64,000 nucleotides of DNA from CAZBRS01 sp964494475 (lineage in GTDB: Bacteria; Myxococcota_A; UBA9042; CAZBRS01): NCBI GenBank assembly GCA_964494475.1, contig CAZBRS010000031.1, positions 1 to 64,000 of the forward strand, given 5' to 3'. Below are positions 1 through 7,036 of this stretch, piece after piece (positions within the stretch are counted from its first letter, which is position 1; every line of letters begins with the position of its first letter). The position numbers were made by a program, and so were the translations under genes. The notes under the pieces are model-generated. The model ran no database searches. It saw nothing but the letters and a program-made list of their open reading frames with translations, and had not been told where the DNA came from.

Positions 1-55
1 GCGCTCGTCATACTCGGCCTCACGGGGCGAAAGGCCGTTGATGCGTCCTATGCAC
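1..55 (+). repeat. Dispersed element R1, copy 1 (cut by window start)
   Basis: Positions 1-55 match 5267-5321 with a single mismatch. This copy holds the -10-like CATACT (9-14), the inverted-repeat arms CGGCCT (15-20) and AGGCCG (32-37) with an 11-nt loop, a GAAAGG Shine-Dalgarno-like stretch and ATG triplets at 41 and 50. The -35 box would lie left of the window. The element runs straight into the truncated YbeD-like reading frame. Confidence 0.8.
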
Positions 56-247
56 CTGCTGCCGGGCGTCATCGACGTGTGCCGCCGGTTCGACCCGACC
101 TTCGACCCGGCGGGCATCGAGCAGCGCCCCTCCAGCGCCGGGACCTTCCTGGGGCTCACGGTCACCGTCGAGGCCACCAGCCCCGAGCAGCTCGAAGGGC
201 TCTACCGCACGCTCTCGGCGCACCCCCTGGTCCGGATGGTGCTGTAG
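41..247 (+). pseudogene. 5'-truncated YbeD/DUF493-like gene
   Basis: The frame has 68 codons if ATG 41 is used; ATG 50 is also in frame. From about residue 4 it follows the C-terminal two thirds of the DUF493/YbeD family (small alpha/beta regulatory-like proteins, about 87 aa in E. coli): a PGVIDVCRRF helix, then RPSSAGTF, VTVEATSPEQLEGLY and the terminal VRMVL, which is also how I remember E. coli YbeD ending. The usual first ~20 residues are missing and are replaced by repeat R1, which supplies the ATG codons and a plausible GAAAGG ribosome site. It could be a remnant or an R1-driven short fusion. Function is unknown and the family assignment is fairly sure. Confidence 0.6.
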
Positions 248-519
248 GCCCTGCGTCATCCGGAGAGACGATCGGCGTGTTCGCCCCAGCGTCTTGAAAC
301 CGTTTGTCAGCGCTGGTGATTGCCGAAAATACCCCAGTGGATTCGCCGACAACGACCCGCGCAGTTTTTTCACCTTGACTCCACCGTCGGTTCGCCGTAA
401 CCGGTAAGTAAGTAACAAGTAACATGGGACACTGGCCATCCGGCGACGCGGAGTCTCCGGAACGCGGGCAGTCTTCACCGGCGAGGCTTGTCCGCGGCGT
501 CCCGAGGGAGGAGGCGACG
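248..519. other. Intergenic leader before the Cys-rich lipoprotein gene
   Basis: I see no gene in this 272-nt stretch. It holds a possible weak sigma70-type promoter (TTGACT 375-380, 17-nt spacer, TAACCG 398-403) resembling the R1 promoter, followed at 404-423 by GTAA tetranucleotide repeats. An ATG at 424 is in frame with the next gene but has no ribosome site. Confidence 0.4.
375..403 (+). promoter_or_regulatory. Weak candidate promoter for the Cys-rich lipoprotein
   Basis: TTGACT and TAACCG are separated by 17 nt. The sequence around the -35 (ACCTTGAC) matches the R1 promoter, but the -10 is poor. Supported only by position and resemblance. Confidence 0.25.
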
Positions 520-3500
520 ATGTCTCGCTCGCTGTGGACCTGTCTCTCGTGCGTGGTGCTGCTGCTCCCCACGGCCTGCGAGGCGCCCGCGCCGGGCGCC
601 GCAGGGTCCGAACCGGGCACGCTGGAGGCCGCGCTGCAAGGCTCCTGCTCGGCCAAGTGCACGACCGACGCGCAGTGCGACGATCACAACGCCTGCACCG
701 ACGATCGCTGCAAGTCGAAAAAGTGCGTCTTCTCGCCCAAGGCCAACGGCACGGCCTGCGAGGAGGGCAACCTGTGCACCCTGGGCGACACCTGCAAGGC
801 CGGCGTGTGCCGCGCGGGTAAGCACCTCGAGTGCACGGCCCTCGACGCCTGCCACAAGAAGGGCGCGTGCAACCCGAAGACGGGCGTGTGTACCAACCCG
901 ATCGGCAAGGACGGCGTGGCGTGCCAGGACGGCAACGCCTGCACCGTGGGCGACCGGTGCAAGAAGGGCGTCTGCAAGGCCGGCGCGCCGCTCACCTGCA
1001 ACGACGCCGACGTGTGCACGAACGATTCCTGCGACCCTGCGAAGGGTTGCGTCTTCGCGACGTTCTGCGACGACGACGACGGGTGCACCGCCGACTCCTG
1101 CGCCGCGGGCATCTGCCACTACCGCTACCTGGCCCAGGGCACTCCCTGCGACGACGGCGACCCGTGCACGCTGGACGACGCCTGCCTGCCGACTCCCGGT
1201 ATGGAGGCGAGCACGTGCTACGGCCGGGGTTGGCAGAGCTGCGACGACGGGGATCCGTGCACCGGAGACTGGTGCGACCCCGTCGCGGGGTGCCTGCACG
1301 GACCGGCCTGCGACGACGGCAACCCCTGCAACGTCGACCAGTGCGACCCGACCCTCGGTGGGTGCTTCCAGGAGTGGCTGCCCGACGGCGCGCCCTGCGG
1401 TGCCCTCTCCGGGTGCCTGGAGGGCGCCACCTGCCTGGGCGGCTGGTGTCAGGCGCTCCCGGAGGCCTGCGACGACGGCAATCCGTGCACCGACGACGGC
1501 TGCGGCCCCGAGGGCCTGTGCGACCACTCCGCGCGGGCCTGCAGCGACGGGAACGGGTGCACGTCGGACACCTGCGACCCGGCCACGGGTGCGTGCGCGT
1601 CGGCGCCCCTCCCCGATGGCGCCGACTGCTCCGGGCCCTACGCCGAGATGTGCGTGACGGGCACCTGCACGCACCAGCGCTGCCGCTTCGACTTCTACCT
1701 GTGGTCGCGGTGTGACGACGGTGACCCTTGCACGTCCGATCATTGCGGCTCCAGCGGCCAGTGCGTCCACGAGCCGGCCTCCTGCGACGACGGCAACCCC
1801 TGCACGGCCGACACCTGCGACCCGGCCACTGGCTGCATCGGGACGCCTGTGGCGGACGGGACCGCGTGCGGCGGCGGAGATCCGTGCCTGGAGGGCACCG
1901 TCTGCCAGGGGGGAGCGTGCGCCGTCACGACGCGGGACTGCGACGACGGCGATTCGTGCACCCTGGACTCGTGCCGGGCCAGCGGGGCGACCTTCGCGTG
2001 CTACCACGCCGAGCCCTGGTGCGACGACGGGAACCCCTGCACCGTCGACGCCTGCGACCCGGCCACCGGGGGCTGCGTCAACGAGGCGCAGGACCAGGTG
2101 GCCTGCGACGACGGCAACGCCTGTACCTCGGCCGACCTCTGCCTGGGCGGGTGGTGTCAGGGCCAGCCCGTGGACTGCGACGACGGGGATCCGTGGACCG
2201 ACGACTCTTGCGATTGGTGGTCCGGCGGGTGCTACCACAACAACCCCTGCAACGACGGCAATCCGTGCACCCGGGATGCCTACGACCCCACCTGGGGCTG
2301 CGCGTACGAACCCGTCGCCGACGCCGCGCCCTGCGACGACCAGAACCCGTGCACCCTGGGCGACACCTGCGTCGCCGGCGCTTGCGGCGTGCCGCTGGAC
2401 TGCGACGACGGCGACCCGTCGACGGTCGACTACTGCGATTGGTACTCGGGGTGCTCTCACTACAACCCCTGCAACGACGGGAACGCGTGCACCGCCGACC
2501 TGTGGGACCCGATGTTCGGCTGCACGTGGGGCCCGGGCCCGGACGGGAGCCCCTGCGACGACGGGAGCGCCTGCACCGTGGGCGACACCTGCGTCAGCGG
2601 CGCCTGTGGCGTGCCGCTCGATTGCGACGACGGCGAGCCGTCGACCGTCGATGCCTGCGATGGTTGGTCCGGGTGCTATCACTACAACCCGTGCGACGAC
2701 GGGAACCCGTGCACGGTCGACACCTACGACCCGATGCTGGGCTGCGCGTCCGCTCCGGCCGACGACGAGACCCCCTGCGACGACGGCAACCCGTGCACGG
2801 CCGACGATTCGTGCCTCGGCGGAGGGTGCCAGGGGGCCCCGGCCGACGCCGCGACGCCGTGCGACGATGGGAACCCGTGCACCGAGGGCGACACCTGCGT
2901 CGGCAGCACCTGCGGCGTGCCGTTGGACTGCGATGACGGCAATGGGTGCACGTTCGACCTGTGCGACGGGTGGTACGGCGGGTGCTATCACTTCAACCCC
3001 TGTGACGACGGGAGCCCCTGCACCGACGACGGCTGCGACGCGGACGGAAATTGCACGTTCCTGCCGGTCGCGAACGGCGCGTCGTGCGGCGCCGCGGGGT
3101 GGTGCGACGAGGGGGGAGTCTGCCAGGACGGGACCTGCGTGACCGTCCCGGTGGACTGCGGCGACGGGAACCTGTGCTCCCGCGACCAGTGCTGGGGTGG
3201 GTTCATCGAAGGCGGGTACTTCTGCGTGCACATGATCGACACGTGCAACGACAGCAACCCCTGCACGGCCGACTCGTGCGACCCGGCCTCCGGTTGCCAG
3301 CACGCCTTGCTGGCCGATGGCTCCACCTGCGACGACGGGAACGTGTGCACCACCGGCGATGTCTGCCAGGCGGGCCTCTGCGCGACCATGCCGGTCGACT
3401 GCGACGACGGTGACCCGTGCACAGAGGACTGGTGCGAGAGCTGGCCCTCGCCGGAGCCCATCCCCGGGCCGCTCGCGGGAGGGTGCCGGCACTACAACCC

Positions 3501-4644
3501 CTGCGACGACGGCAACCCGTGCACCACCGATGGCTGCGACGCCGAGGGCGTGTGCCTGTACACCCCGGTGGACGACGCCACCCCCTGCGCCGACGGGTGG
3601 TCCTGCACCAGGGGAGACACCTGCCTGGCCGGCAAGTGCGTCGGGACGCCCGTCGACTGCTCCGACGGCGACGCCTGCACGTCCGACGTGTGCGAGGGCT
3701 GGTACGGGGGCGAGGACAGCCCGTACCAGTGCTCGAATTACCCGCTGGACTGCAACGACGGCAACCCGTGCACCACCGAGTCGTGCGAAGCGGGCGTGGG
3801 CTGCGTCTATGTCACGCTCGAGGAGGGCGCGGCCTGCGACGACGGAACGGACTGCACCACCAACGACGTGTGCACGGGCGGGCGGTGCATGGGCACCCCG
3901 TCGTCCGAGCCGTGCATCAACTGCGGCGGGCCCTGCGAGCCCGGTTACACGTACGAGGGCTGCTGCGACGGCGCCCGCGTCGTGTTCTGCGAGAACGGCG
4001 TGATCCGGTGCGTCGCGTGCGTCGAGCCGCCCACCTGCGGCTGGAAGGCCGAGTACCGGTACTACGACTGCGGCGGCGAAGGCGCCGAGCCGAGCGGGAC
4101 GTTCCCGCTCGAATGCCCCGCCCCGTGCGCACCCGCGTGCGACGGCAAGGCCTGCGGCGACGACGGCTGCGGCGGGCAGTGTGGCGGCTGCCCGCCGGGC
4201 GAGTCGTGCACCGACTTCCAGTGCGGGCCCTGCGCGCCCGACTGCACGGGCCAGGAGTGCGGCCTCGACGGCTGCGGCGGCTCGTGCGGCACGTGCGCCG
4301 AGGGGATGTGGTGCGGCGCCGACGAGCTCTGCCACGCCCCCGATTGCTACACGGACGCCGACTGCGCCACCGGGGCCGTGTGCAGCAACGGGCAGTGCGT
4401 GGTGCAGGGCACGGGGACGTGCCCCTCGTTCTACGCGTGCGCGAACTCGTGCCCGGCTGAGGACAACGCCTGCATCCAGGGTTGCCTGGACCAGCTGTCC
4501 CCCGAGGGGCGGGCGCTCTTCGAAGCCCTGAACGGATGCCTGAACACGTACTGCGCCAGCGCGGTCACCCAGGAAGAGTTCGACCAGTGCCTGCGCCTGC
4601 ACTGCGAGGGTCCCTACGTGGCCTGCTTCGGCACCCCCTACTGA
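520..4644 (+). CDS. Giant Cys-rich repeat lipoprotein (1374 aa)
   Basis: Start chosen at ATG 520 because GGGAGGAGG lies just upstream and it begins a lipoprotein signal (hydrophobic run, then LLPTAC with Cys20). Nearly the whole mature protein is tandem Cys-rich units of the pattern C-DDGNPC-T.D.C-DP..GC, alternating with C-GDTC-x-GxC units, as in long surface proteins of Myxococcota. Between about residues 548 and 740 a 74-residue super-repeat occurs with period 222 bp (TGC at 2248, 2470 and 2692). In it one unit loses its second Cys (DPST, EPST, DPWT) and the neighbour loses its third (DAYDP, DLWDP, DTYDP). The C-terminus has two CG.DGCGG.CG.C units and a helical four-Cys-type domain ending CFGTPY. 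No catalytic motif is seen. Likely surface-exposed and disulfide-rich; partner unknown. Confidence 0.85.
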   Translation: MSRSLWTCLSCVVLLLPTACEAPAPGAAGSEPGTLEAALQGSCSAKCTTDAQCDDHNACTDDRCKSKKCVFSPKANGTACEEGNLCTLGDTCKAGVCRAGKHLECTALDACHKKGACNPKTGVCTNPIGKDGVACQDGNACTVGDRCKKGVCKAGAPLTCNDADVCTNDSCDPAKGCVFATFCDDDDGCTADSCAAGICHYRYLAQGTPCDDGDPCTLDDACLPTPGMEASTCYGRGWQSCDDGDPCTGDWCDPVAGCLHGPACDDGNPCNVDQCDPTLGGCFQEWLPDGAPCGALSGCLEGATCLGGWCQALPEACDDGNPCTDDGCGPEGLCDHSARACSDGNGCTSDTCDPATGACASAPLPDGADCSGPYAEMCVTGTCTHQRCRFDFYLWSRCDDGDPCTSDHCGSSGQCVHEPASCDDGNPCTADTCDPATGCIGTPVADGTACGGGDPCLEGTVCQGGACAVTTRDCDDGDSCTLDSCRASGATFACYHAEPWCDDGNPCTVDACDPATGGCVNEAQDQVACDDGNACTSADLCLGGWCQGQPVDCDDGDPWTDDSCDWWSGGCYHNNPCNDGNPCTRDAYDPTWGCAYEPVADAAPCDDQNPCTLGDTCVAGACGVPLDCDDGDPSTVDYCDWYSGCSHYNPCNDGNACTADLWDPMFGCTWGPGPDGSPCDDGSACTVGDTCVSGACGVPLDCDDGEPSTVDACDGWSGCYHYNPCDDGNPCTVDTYDPMLGCASAPADDETPCDDGNPCTADDSCLGGGCQGAPADAATPCDDGNPCTEGDTCVGSTCGVPLDCDDGNGCTFDLCDGWYGGCYHFNPCDDGSPCTDDGCDADGNCTFLPVANGASCGAAGWCDEGGVCQDGTCVTVPVDCGDGNLCSRDQCWGGFIEGGYFCVHMIDTCNDSNPCTADSCDPASGCQHALLADGSTCDDGNVCTTGDVCQAGLCATMPVDCDDGDPCTEDWCESWPSPEPIPGPLAGGCRHYNPCDDGNPCTTDGCDAEGVCLYTPVDDATPCADGWSCTRGDTCLAGKCVGTPVDCSDGDACTSDVCEGWYGGEDSPYQCSNYPLDCNDGNPCTTESCEAGVGCVYVTLEEGAACDDGTDCTTNDVCTGGRCMGTPSSEPCINCGGPCEPGYTYEGCCDGARVVFCENGVIRCVACVEPPTCGWKAEYRYYDCGGEGAEPSGTFPLECPAPCAPACDGKACGDDGCGGQCGGCPPGESCTDFQCGPCAPDCTGQECGLDGCGGSCGTCAEGMWCGADELCHAPDCYTDADCATGAVCSNGQCVVQGTGTCPSFYACANSCPAEDNACIQGCLDQLSPEGRALFEALNGCLNTYCASAVTQEEFDQCLRLHCEGPYVACFGTPY

Positions 4645-4669
4645 ACGGTGCTGACGCCCGTGGCTGCCC

Positions 4670-5128
4670 TCACGGCTGGTAGAACAGCGGGTGGTGGTAG
4701 TCGTGGGTGATCCACGGCTTCTCGTTCGGCGCCAGCTTGGGCGTCACCACTCCAGAGGGCCAGGCCAGCGTGGCCACCCACCACATATCGTGGTCGTAGA
4801 GCGCGACGTTGCCCACCTCGTAGACCTGGCTCCCGTTCACGTACACGCGCACCGTGGCGAAGGCGCTCCCGAAGCCGTGGTCGTCCCAGTAGTTCACGCC
4901 GAGGGCGTAGGCGAGGCCCTCTTCGGGGGCCGCCAGGTTGATGTTCTCGGGGCCGTTGCCGTCCACGTCGTCGCGGTCCAGGTGGGGGTCGTCGTCGGTG
5001 CTCGAGACCGAGCACCAGTTCTCGCCCGGCGTCTTCCCCGACCCACCGACGTTGTGGCGAACCACGACGCCTGCCGTCCCGCGCACCACCTTGACCCCGC
5101 CGCGCACTCTCGTCCGGTCGCGACCCAC
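4670..5128 (-). CDS. C-terminal remnant of a secreted Myxococcota-type protein
   Basis: The open frame is 152 codons, but only about the last 120 look like a real domain: SVSSTDDDPHLDRDDVDGNG followed by PENINL, NYWDDHGFG and ATVRVYVNG. This resembles the C-terminal beta-rich module I know from secreted or lipoprotein repeat proteins of this group. No signal peptide, domain start or ribosome site is visible. The first ~30 codons are Arg-rich and run into the palindromic part of repeat element R1 (from 5136). I read it as a gene whose 5' portion was lost at the R1 junction. It converges on the Cys-rich gene with only 25 bp between their ends. It is probably not translated into a functional product. 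Confidence 0.5.
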   Translation of the reverse strand: MGRDRTRVRGGVKVVRGTAGVVVRHNVGGSGKTPGENWCSVSSTDDDPHLDRDDVDGNGPENINLAAPEEGLAYALGVNYWDDHGFGSAFATVRVYVNGSQVYEVGNVALYDHDMWWVATLAWPSGVVTPKLAPNEKPWITHDYHHPLFYQP

Positions 5129-5135
5129 GTCGCGC

Positions 5136-5216
5136 GCCCCACCCTGCGCAGGGTGGGGCCGGGCAAAGCCTTGCCCTCGACCTCGCTCTCTCGCCCGCGT
5201 CGAGCCTTCCGGCTCG
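5136..5216. repeat. Palindrome/hairpin cluster in the left part of R1 copy 2
   Basis: A perfect 24-bp palindrome (5136-5159, centre GCGC) is followed by GGGCAA-agcc-TTGCCC (5161-5176) and CGAGCC-ttcc-GGCTCG (5201-5216). The architecture is similar to 42928-43040 but the sequence differs. Confidence 0.75.
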
Positions 5217-5246
5217 CCTCGAGAACCCCGATCCGTCCTTCCTCGT

Positions 5247-5321
5247 CGACCTTGACCCGCCCTTCGGCGCTCGCCATACTCGGCCTCACGGGGCGAAAGG
5301 CCGTTGATGCGTCCTATGCAC
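5247..5321 (+). repeat. Dispersed element R1, copy 2 (most complete)
   Basis: It shares 55 bp with copy 1 (one mismatch), and its left part matches 17942-18002. Order: TTGACC (5252-5257), 17 nt, CATACT (5275-5280), arms CGGCCT (5281-5286) and AGGCCG (5298-5303), a GAAAGG stretch and two ATG triplets. The reading from the first ATG stops after nine codons. It lies between the broken end of the gene at 4670-5128 and the DUF2281 antitoxin. Confidence 0.8.
5252..5280 (+). promoter_or_regulatory. Sigma70-type promoter inside R1 copy 2
   Basis: TTGACC, a 17-nt spacer and CATACT, with an inverted repeat (6-bp arms, 11-nt loop) covering the expected start point and able to act as an operator. It would drive the antitoxin gene at 5382. 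Confidence 0.6.
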
Positions 5322-5381
5322 GTGACGGTGCCCTAGATTGCTATATGCTGTTGTGTGCAAGGACGGTTTCTCCGAGGCGAC

Positions 5382-5597
5382 ATGATCGACGTGCGCGTTC
5401 AAGAGATCGTTCGACGTCTGCCGGCGGATCTCCAGGCTGAAGTGCTCGACTTCGCAGAGTATCTCGCCGAGAAGAGCGGCACCGGTCGAAGCGACGACGA
5501 CTGGTCGCGCGTGTCGTTGGAGGCCGCCCTCCGCGGGATGGAAGACGAGCCCGTTCCCGACTACAGCGTCGAGGACCTCAAGGAGGTCTTCGCGTGA
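5382..5597 (+). CDS. DUF2281-family antitoxin
   Basis: The protein is 71 aa. ATG 5382 is preferred over the upstream in-frame TTG at 5355 because family members begin just before a QEIVRRLPADLQAEV-type helix. The FAEYL core and the acidic tail YSVEDLKEVFA are typical of DUF2281, small antitoxins usually paired with a MazF/PemK- or VapC-type toxin. The stop overlaps a GTG start (GTGA, 5594-5597) preceded by AGGAGG, which is the normal layout for a coupled toxin. Here, however, that downstream frame is truncated, so the antitoxin appears orphaned. R1 copy 2 supplies a promoter about 100 bp upstream. Confidence 0.75.
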   Translation: MIDVRVQEIVRRLPADLQAEVLDFAEYLAEKSGTGRSDDDWSRVSLEAALRGMEDEPVPDYSVEDLKEVFA

Positions 5598-5761
5598 AGA
5601 GGGCCGGGCAGGTCGTCCTCTTTCGGCGCGGTTGGCCGTCGTGGAGGGCCATCGAGGAAGCCCTTGACCAAGCGAGAAGCGGCCCAGGGGCGGTCCTCGG
5701 TACGGGACTCGAGGAAGCGCGAGGCCCAGTGCACCAACAGCCTGACGACAACAGCGGTTGA
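5594..5761 (+). pseudogene. Truncated MazF/PemK-like toxin start
   Basis: A GTG start overlaps the antitoxin stop and has a strong AGGAGGT ribosome site. The first eleven codons (VKRAGQVVLFR) match the usual opening of PemK/MazF toxins paired with DUF2281 (GQ-VVLFRFPQTD type). The frame then leaves the family (GWPSWRAIEEALDQA...) and stops after 55 codons, without the RPALV segment or the rest of the toxin fold. A deletion or insertion after codon 11 is the simplest reading. Confidence 0.45.
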
Positions 5762-5851
5762 ACGAACCTCTCCACCGCTGCCGCGCTCCCCGCAGACGGG
5801 GCGCTCGGAGGGTGGGGGTTGACGTTGGTCATAGAATGGGGAAAGTAGCAC
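5762..5851. other. Junction sequence before the A+T-rich cassette
   Basis: No gene is seen. An imperfect GCGCTCCCC/GGGGCGC stem (5783-5804) lies before GGTTGACG. Base composition then falls abruptly, so the left boundary of the A+T-rich cassette is near 5830. Confidence 0.35.
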
Positions 5852-6238
5852 ATGAACGATACCAATAAGATACAAGCGTACATCAACAATTTTAGGCGAC
5901 ATCTGGCGCAACACCTTAAGCCAGGCATCGGTCTCTCTTGCCATGTTTATCCAGTTACGGGCGAAGGCGCAGTTATTGAGTTTAGTATTGGTCCAAATAT
6001 TAGCAGCGATGATCAATTTGGACATTCAAGAGAAACGGTGAATCGAGTCTTGGAGGTGGTCCCGCAGCGGATGGTTGGCGGAAACACAGGCGGGATCAAG
6101 TTTGGTGGTACGAATATTAGTATGGAGGAAGATAGGATAGTCATCATAAAGGGCGAGGACGAAGATTCATTGTGGAGCGACCAAGGAGCGCAGGAAGACG
6201 TACAGAGAATAATTAGTCCGGCGAGGGCTCGCAGATGA
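5852..6238 (+). CDS. Hypothetical protein of the A+T-rich cassette, gene 1 (128 aa)
   Basis: I do not recognise this family. The start has GGGGA nine bases upstream. The 128-residue protein is soluble, with an amphipathic N-terminal helix (IQAYINNFRRHLAQHL) and then a beta-rich middle (CHVYPVTGEGAVIEFSIG, GGIKFGGTNIS, RIVIIKGEDED). It has no signal peptide or membrane span. Its stop overlaps the ATG of the next gene by four bases, so the two are translationally coupled. A hand count over 5881-6060 gives 82 G+C of 180, against 39 of 60 at 7441-7500, so it is compositionally foreign. It sits among toxin-antitoxin remnants. A defence or conflict role is possible from location only. Confidence 0.8.
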   Translation: MNDTNKIQAYINNFRRHLAQHLKPGIGLSCHVYPVTGEGAVIEFSIGPNISSDDQFGHSRETVNRVLEVVPQRMVGGNTGGIKFGGTNISMEEDRIVIIKGEDEDSLWSDQGAQEDVQRIISPARARR

Positions 6239-6618
6239 AATTCGGGCCAATTGACGGTAATTACAAAGAGGTGCGTGATCTTCTGGTTAATCACGGCCTC
6301 AATCTGGCCGACTACATCGAGAAGCCTCCGGCCCCTCTGCGGACGAGGTTCATCGTTATCCCAGTAGTCGTCTTCTCTTTTTCCCTGTTGGGCCTTGCGC
6401 TGCTACCTGACGACTCACCGGCATGGCCGTCGAGGGTTTTTTACATCCTGAGCTTCGGCAGTGGGACTTGGATATGTGCGGCGGCTCAACTACGGTTTCG
6501 AAATGGCGTCGCGACGTTCTGCGTCGCGGTGGGTCTCGTTCTCACTTTTCTCCTTGCTGCCGGGTCAATGTCTCCGCGGGAAGCAGCAGACGCGGTAAGG
6601 AGCATGAGGTCCGAGTAG
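6235..6618 (+). CDS. Membrane protein of the A+T-rich cassette, gene 2 (127 aa)
   Basis: The start is fixed by the ATGA overlap with gene 1. A soluble N-terminal segment of about 38 residues (NYKEVRDLLVNHGLNLADYI, then EKPP) precedes three predicted membrane spans: FIVIPVVVFSFSLLGLALL, VFYILSFGSGTWICAAAQL and FCVAVGLVLTFLLAAG. A short charged tail follows. The layout of a small cytosolic partner coupled to a small membrane protein is common in toxin-like and phage-defence pairs, but I can assign no named family. G+C rises toward the end of the gene. It is probably co-transferred with gene 1. Confidence 0.8.
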   Translation: MKFGPIDGNYKEVRDLLVNHGLNLADYIEKPPAPLRTRFIVIPVVVFSFSLLGLALLPDDSPAWPSRVFYILSFGSGTWICAAAQLRFRNGVATFCVAVGLVLTFLLAAGSMSPREAADAVRSMRSE

Positions 6619-6793
6619 GCGGCCGACAATCGGCTGCAAAGCGGATTGGCTCCAGCGCTGGCGCGCTTCCGCCAAAGGGAGCGCCGTAAGTTGGCGAGAC
6701 CGCCCAACCCCCGTCGCTCCGCGCAGCGACCTTCCCCTCGATTGCCACGATTCCGAGGTTCTGCTACCGTTCGAGTAGCTCAGGCGGTGCTGC
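6619..6793. other. Intergenic region after the A+T-rich cassette
   Basis: No gene and no clear promoter. It contains short imperfect inverted repeats (GGCGCGCTTCCGCC..GGGAGCGCC) that could mark the right boundary of the cassette. I could not recognise an attachment site. Confidence 0.3.
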
Positions 6794-7036
6794 ATGCCCA
6801 CGTCGCTCCTCATCGGGCCCTATCGCTTCTTCTTCTACTCGGGTGACGGGACCGAACCCCCGCACACGCACGCCCGGCGCGACGATTTCGAGGCGAAGTT
6901 TTGGTTGAGTCCGGTACGCTTGGCCTGGAGCCGCGGCTTCGCGGGCTCGGAGCTTCGTCAACTGGAGAGGCTCGTCGAGGCGCACGAGTCGGAGTTGCTG
7001 GAGGTCTGGAATGAGTATTTCGACGCTGGCCGTTAG
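6794..7036 (+). CDS. DUF4160 domain protein
   Basis: The protein is 80 aa. The opening IGPYRFFFYSGDGTEPPHTH and the following acidic-basic DDFEAKFWL are the signature of DUF4160, small proteins encoded beside DUF2442 and treated as a toxin-antitoxin-like pair; their biochemical activity is not established to my knowledge. The PHTH histidines are conserved in the family. The next gene begins inside its last codons (26-bp overlap), so they are co-translated. It is one of several small two-gene addiction-type modules in the first 23 kb. Confidence 0.8.
   Translation: MPTSLLIGPYRFFFYSGDGTEPPHTHARRDDFEAKFWLSPVRLAWSRGFAGSELRQLERLVEAHESELLEVWNEYFDAGR

Noticed and set aside
475..4602. A 1375-codon open frame antisense to the Cys-rich lipoprotein gene
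   Set aside because: It has the low-complexity composition of a shadow frame. The sense gene has a signal peptide, Cys pattern and ribosome site. Long antisense frames are expected at this G+C content.
5281..5303. R1 inverted repeat as a transcribed RNA leader hairpin
   Set aside because: With CATACT as -10 the transcript would begin near 5287, so the left arm would not be transcribed. A DNA operator is more likely.
5598..5761. Antisense frame across the toxin remnant that might be a transposase fragment
   Set aside because: No DDE or serine-recombinase motif could be recognised; the sequence is too short to decide.
6619..6793. Possible integron attC or attachment site after the A+T-rich cassette
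   Set aside because: GCCCAAC is present, but no matching GTTRRRY core faces it at the right spacing. The inverted repeats are short and imperfect, and no integrase is in the window.
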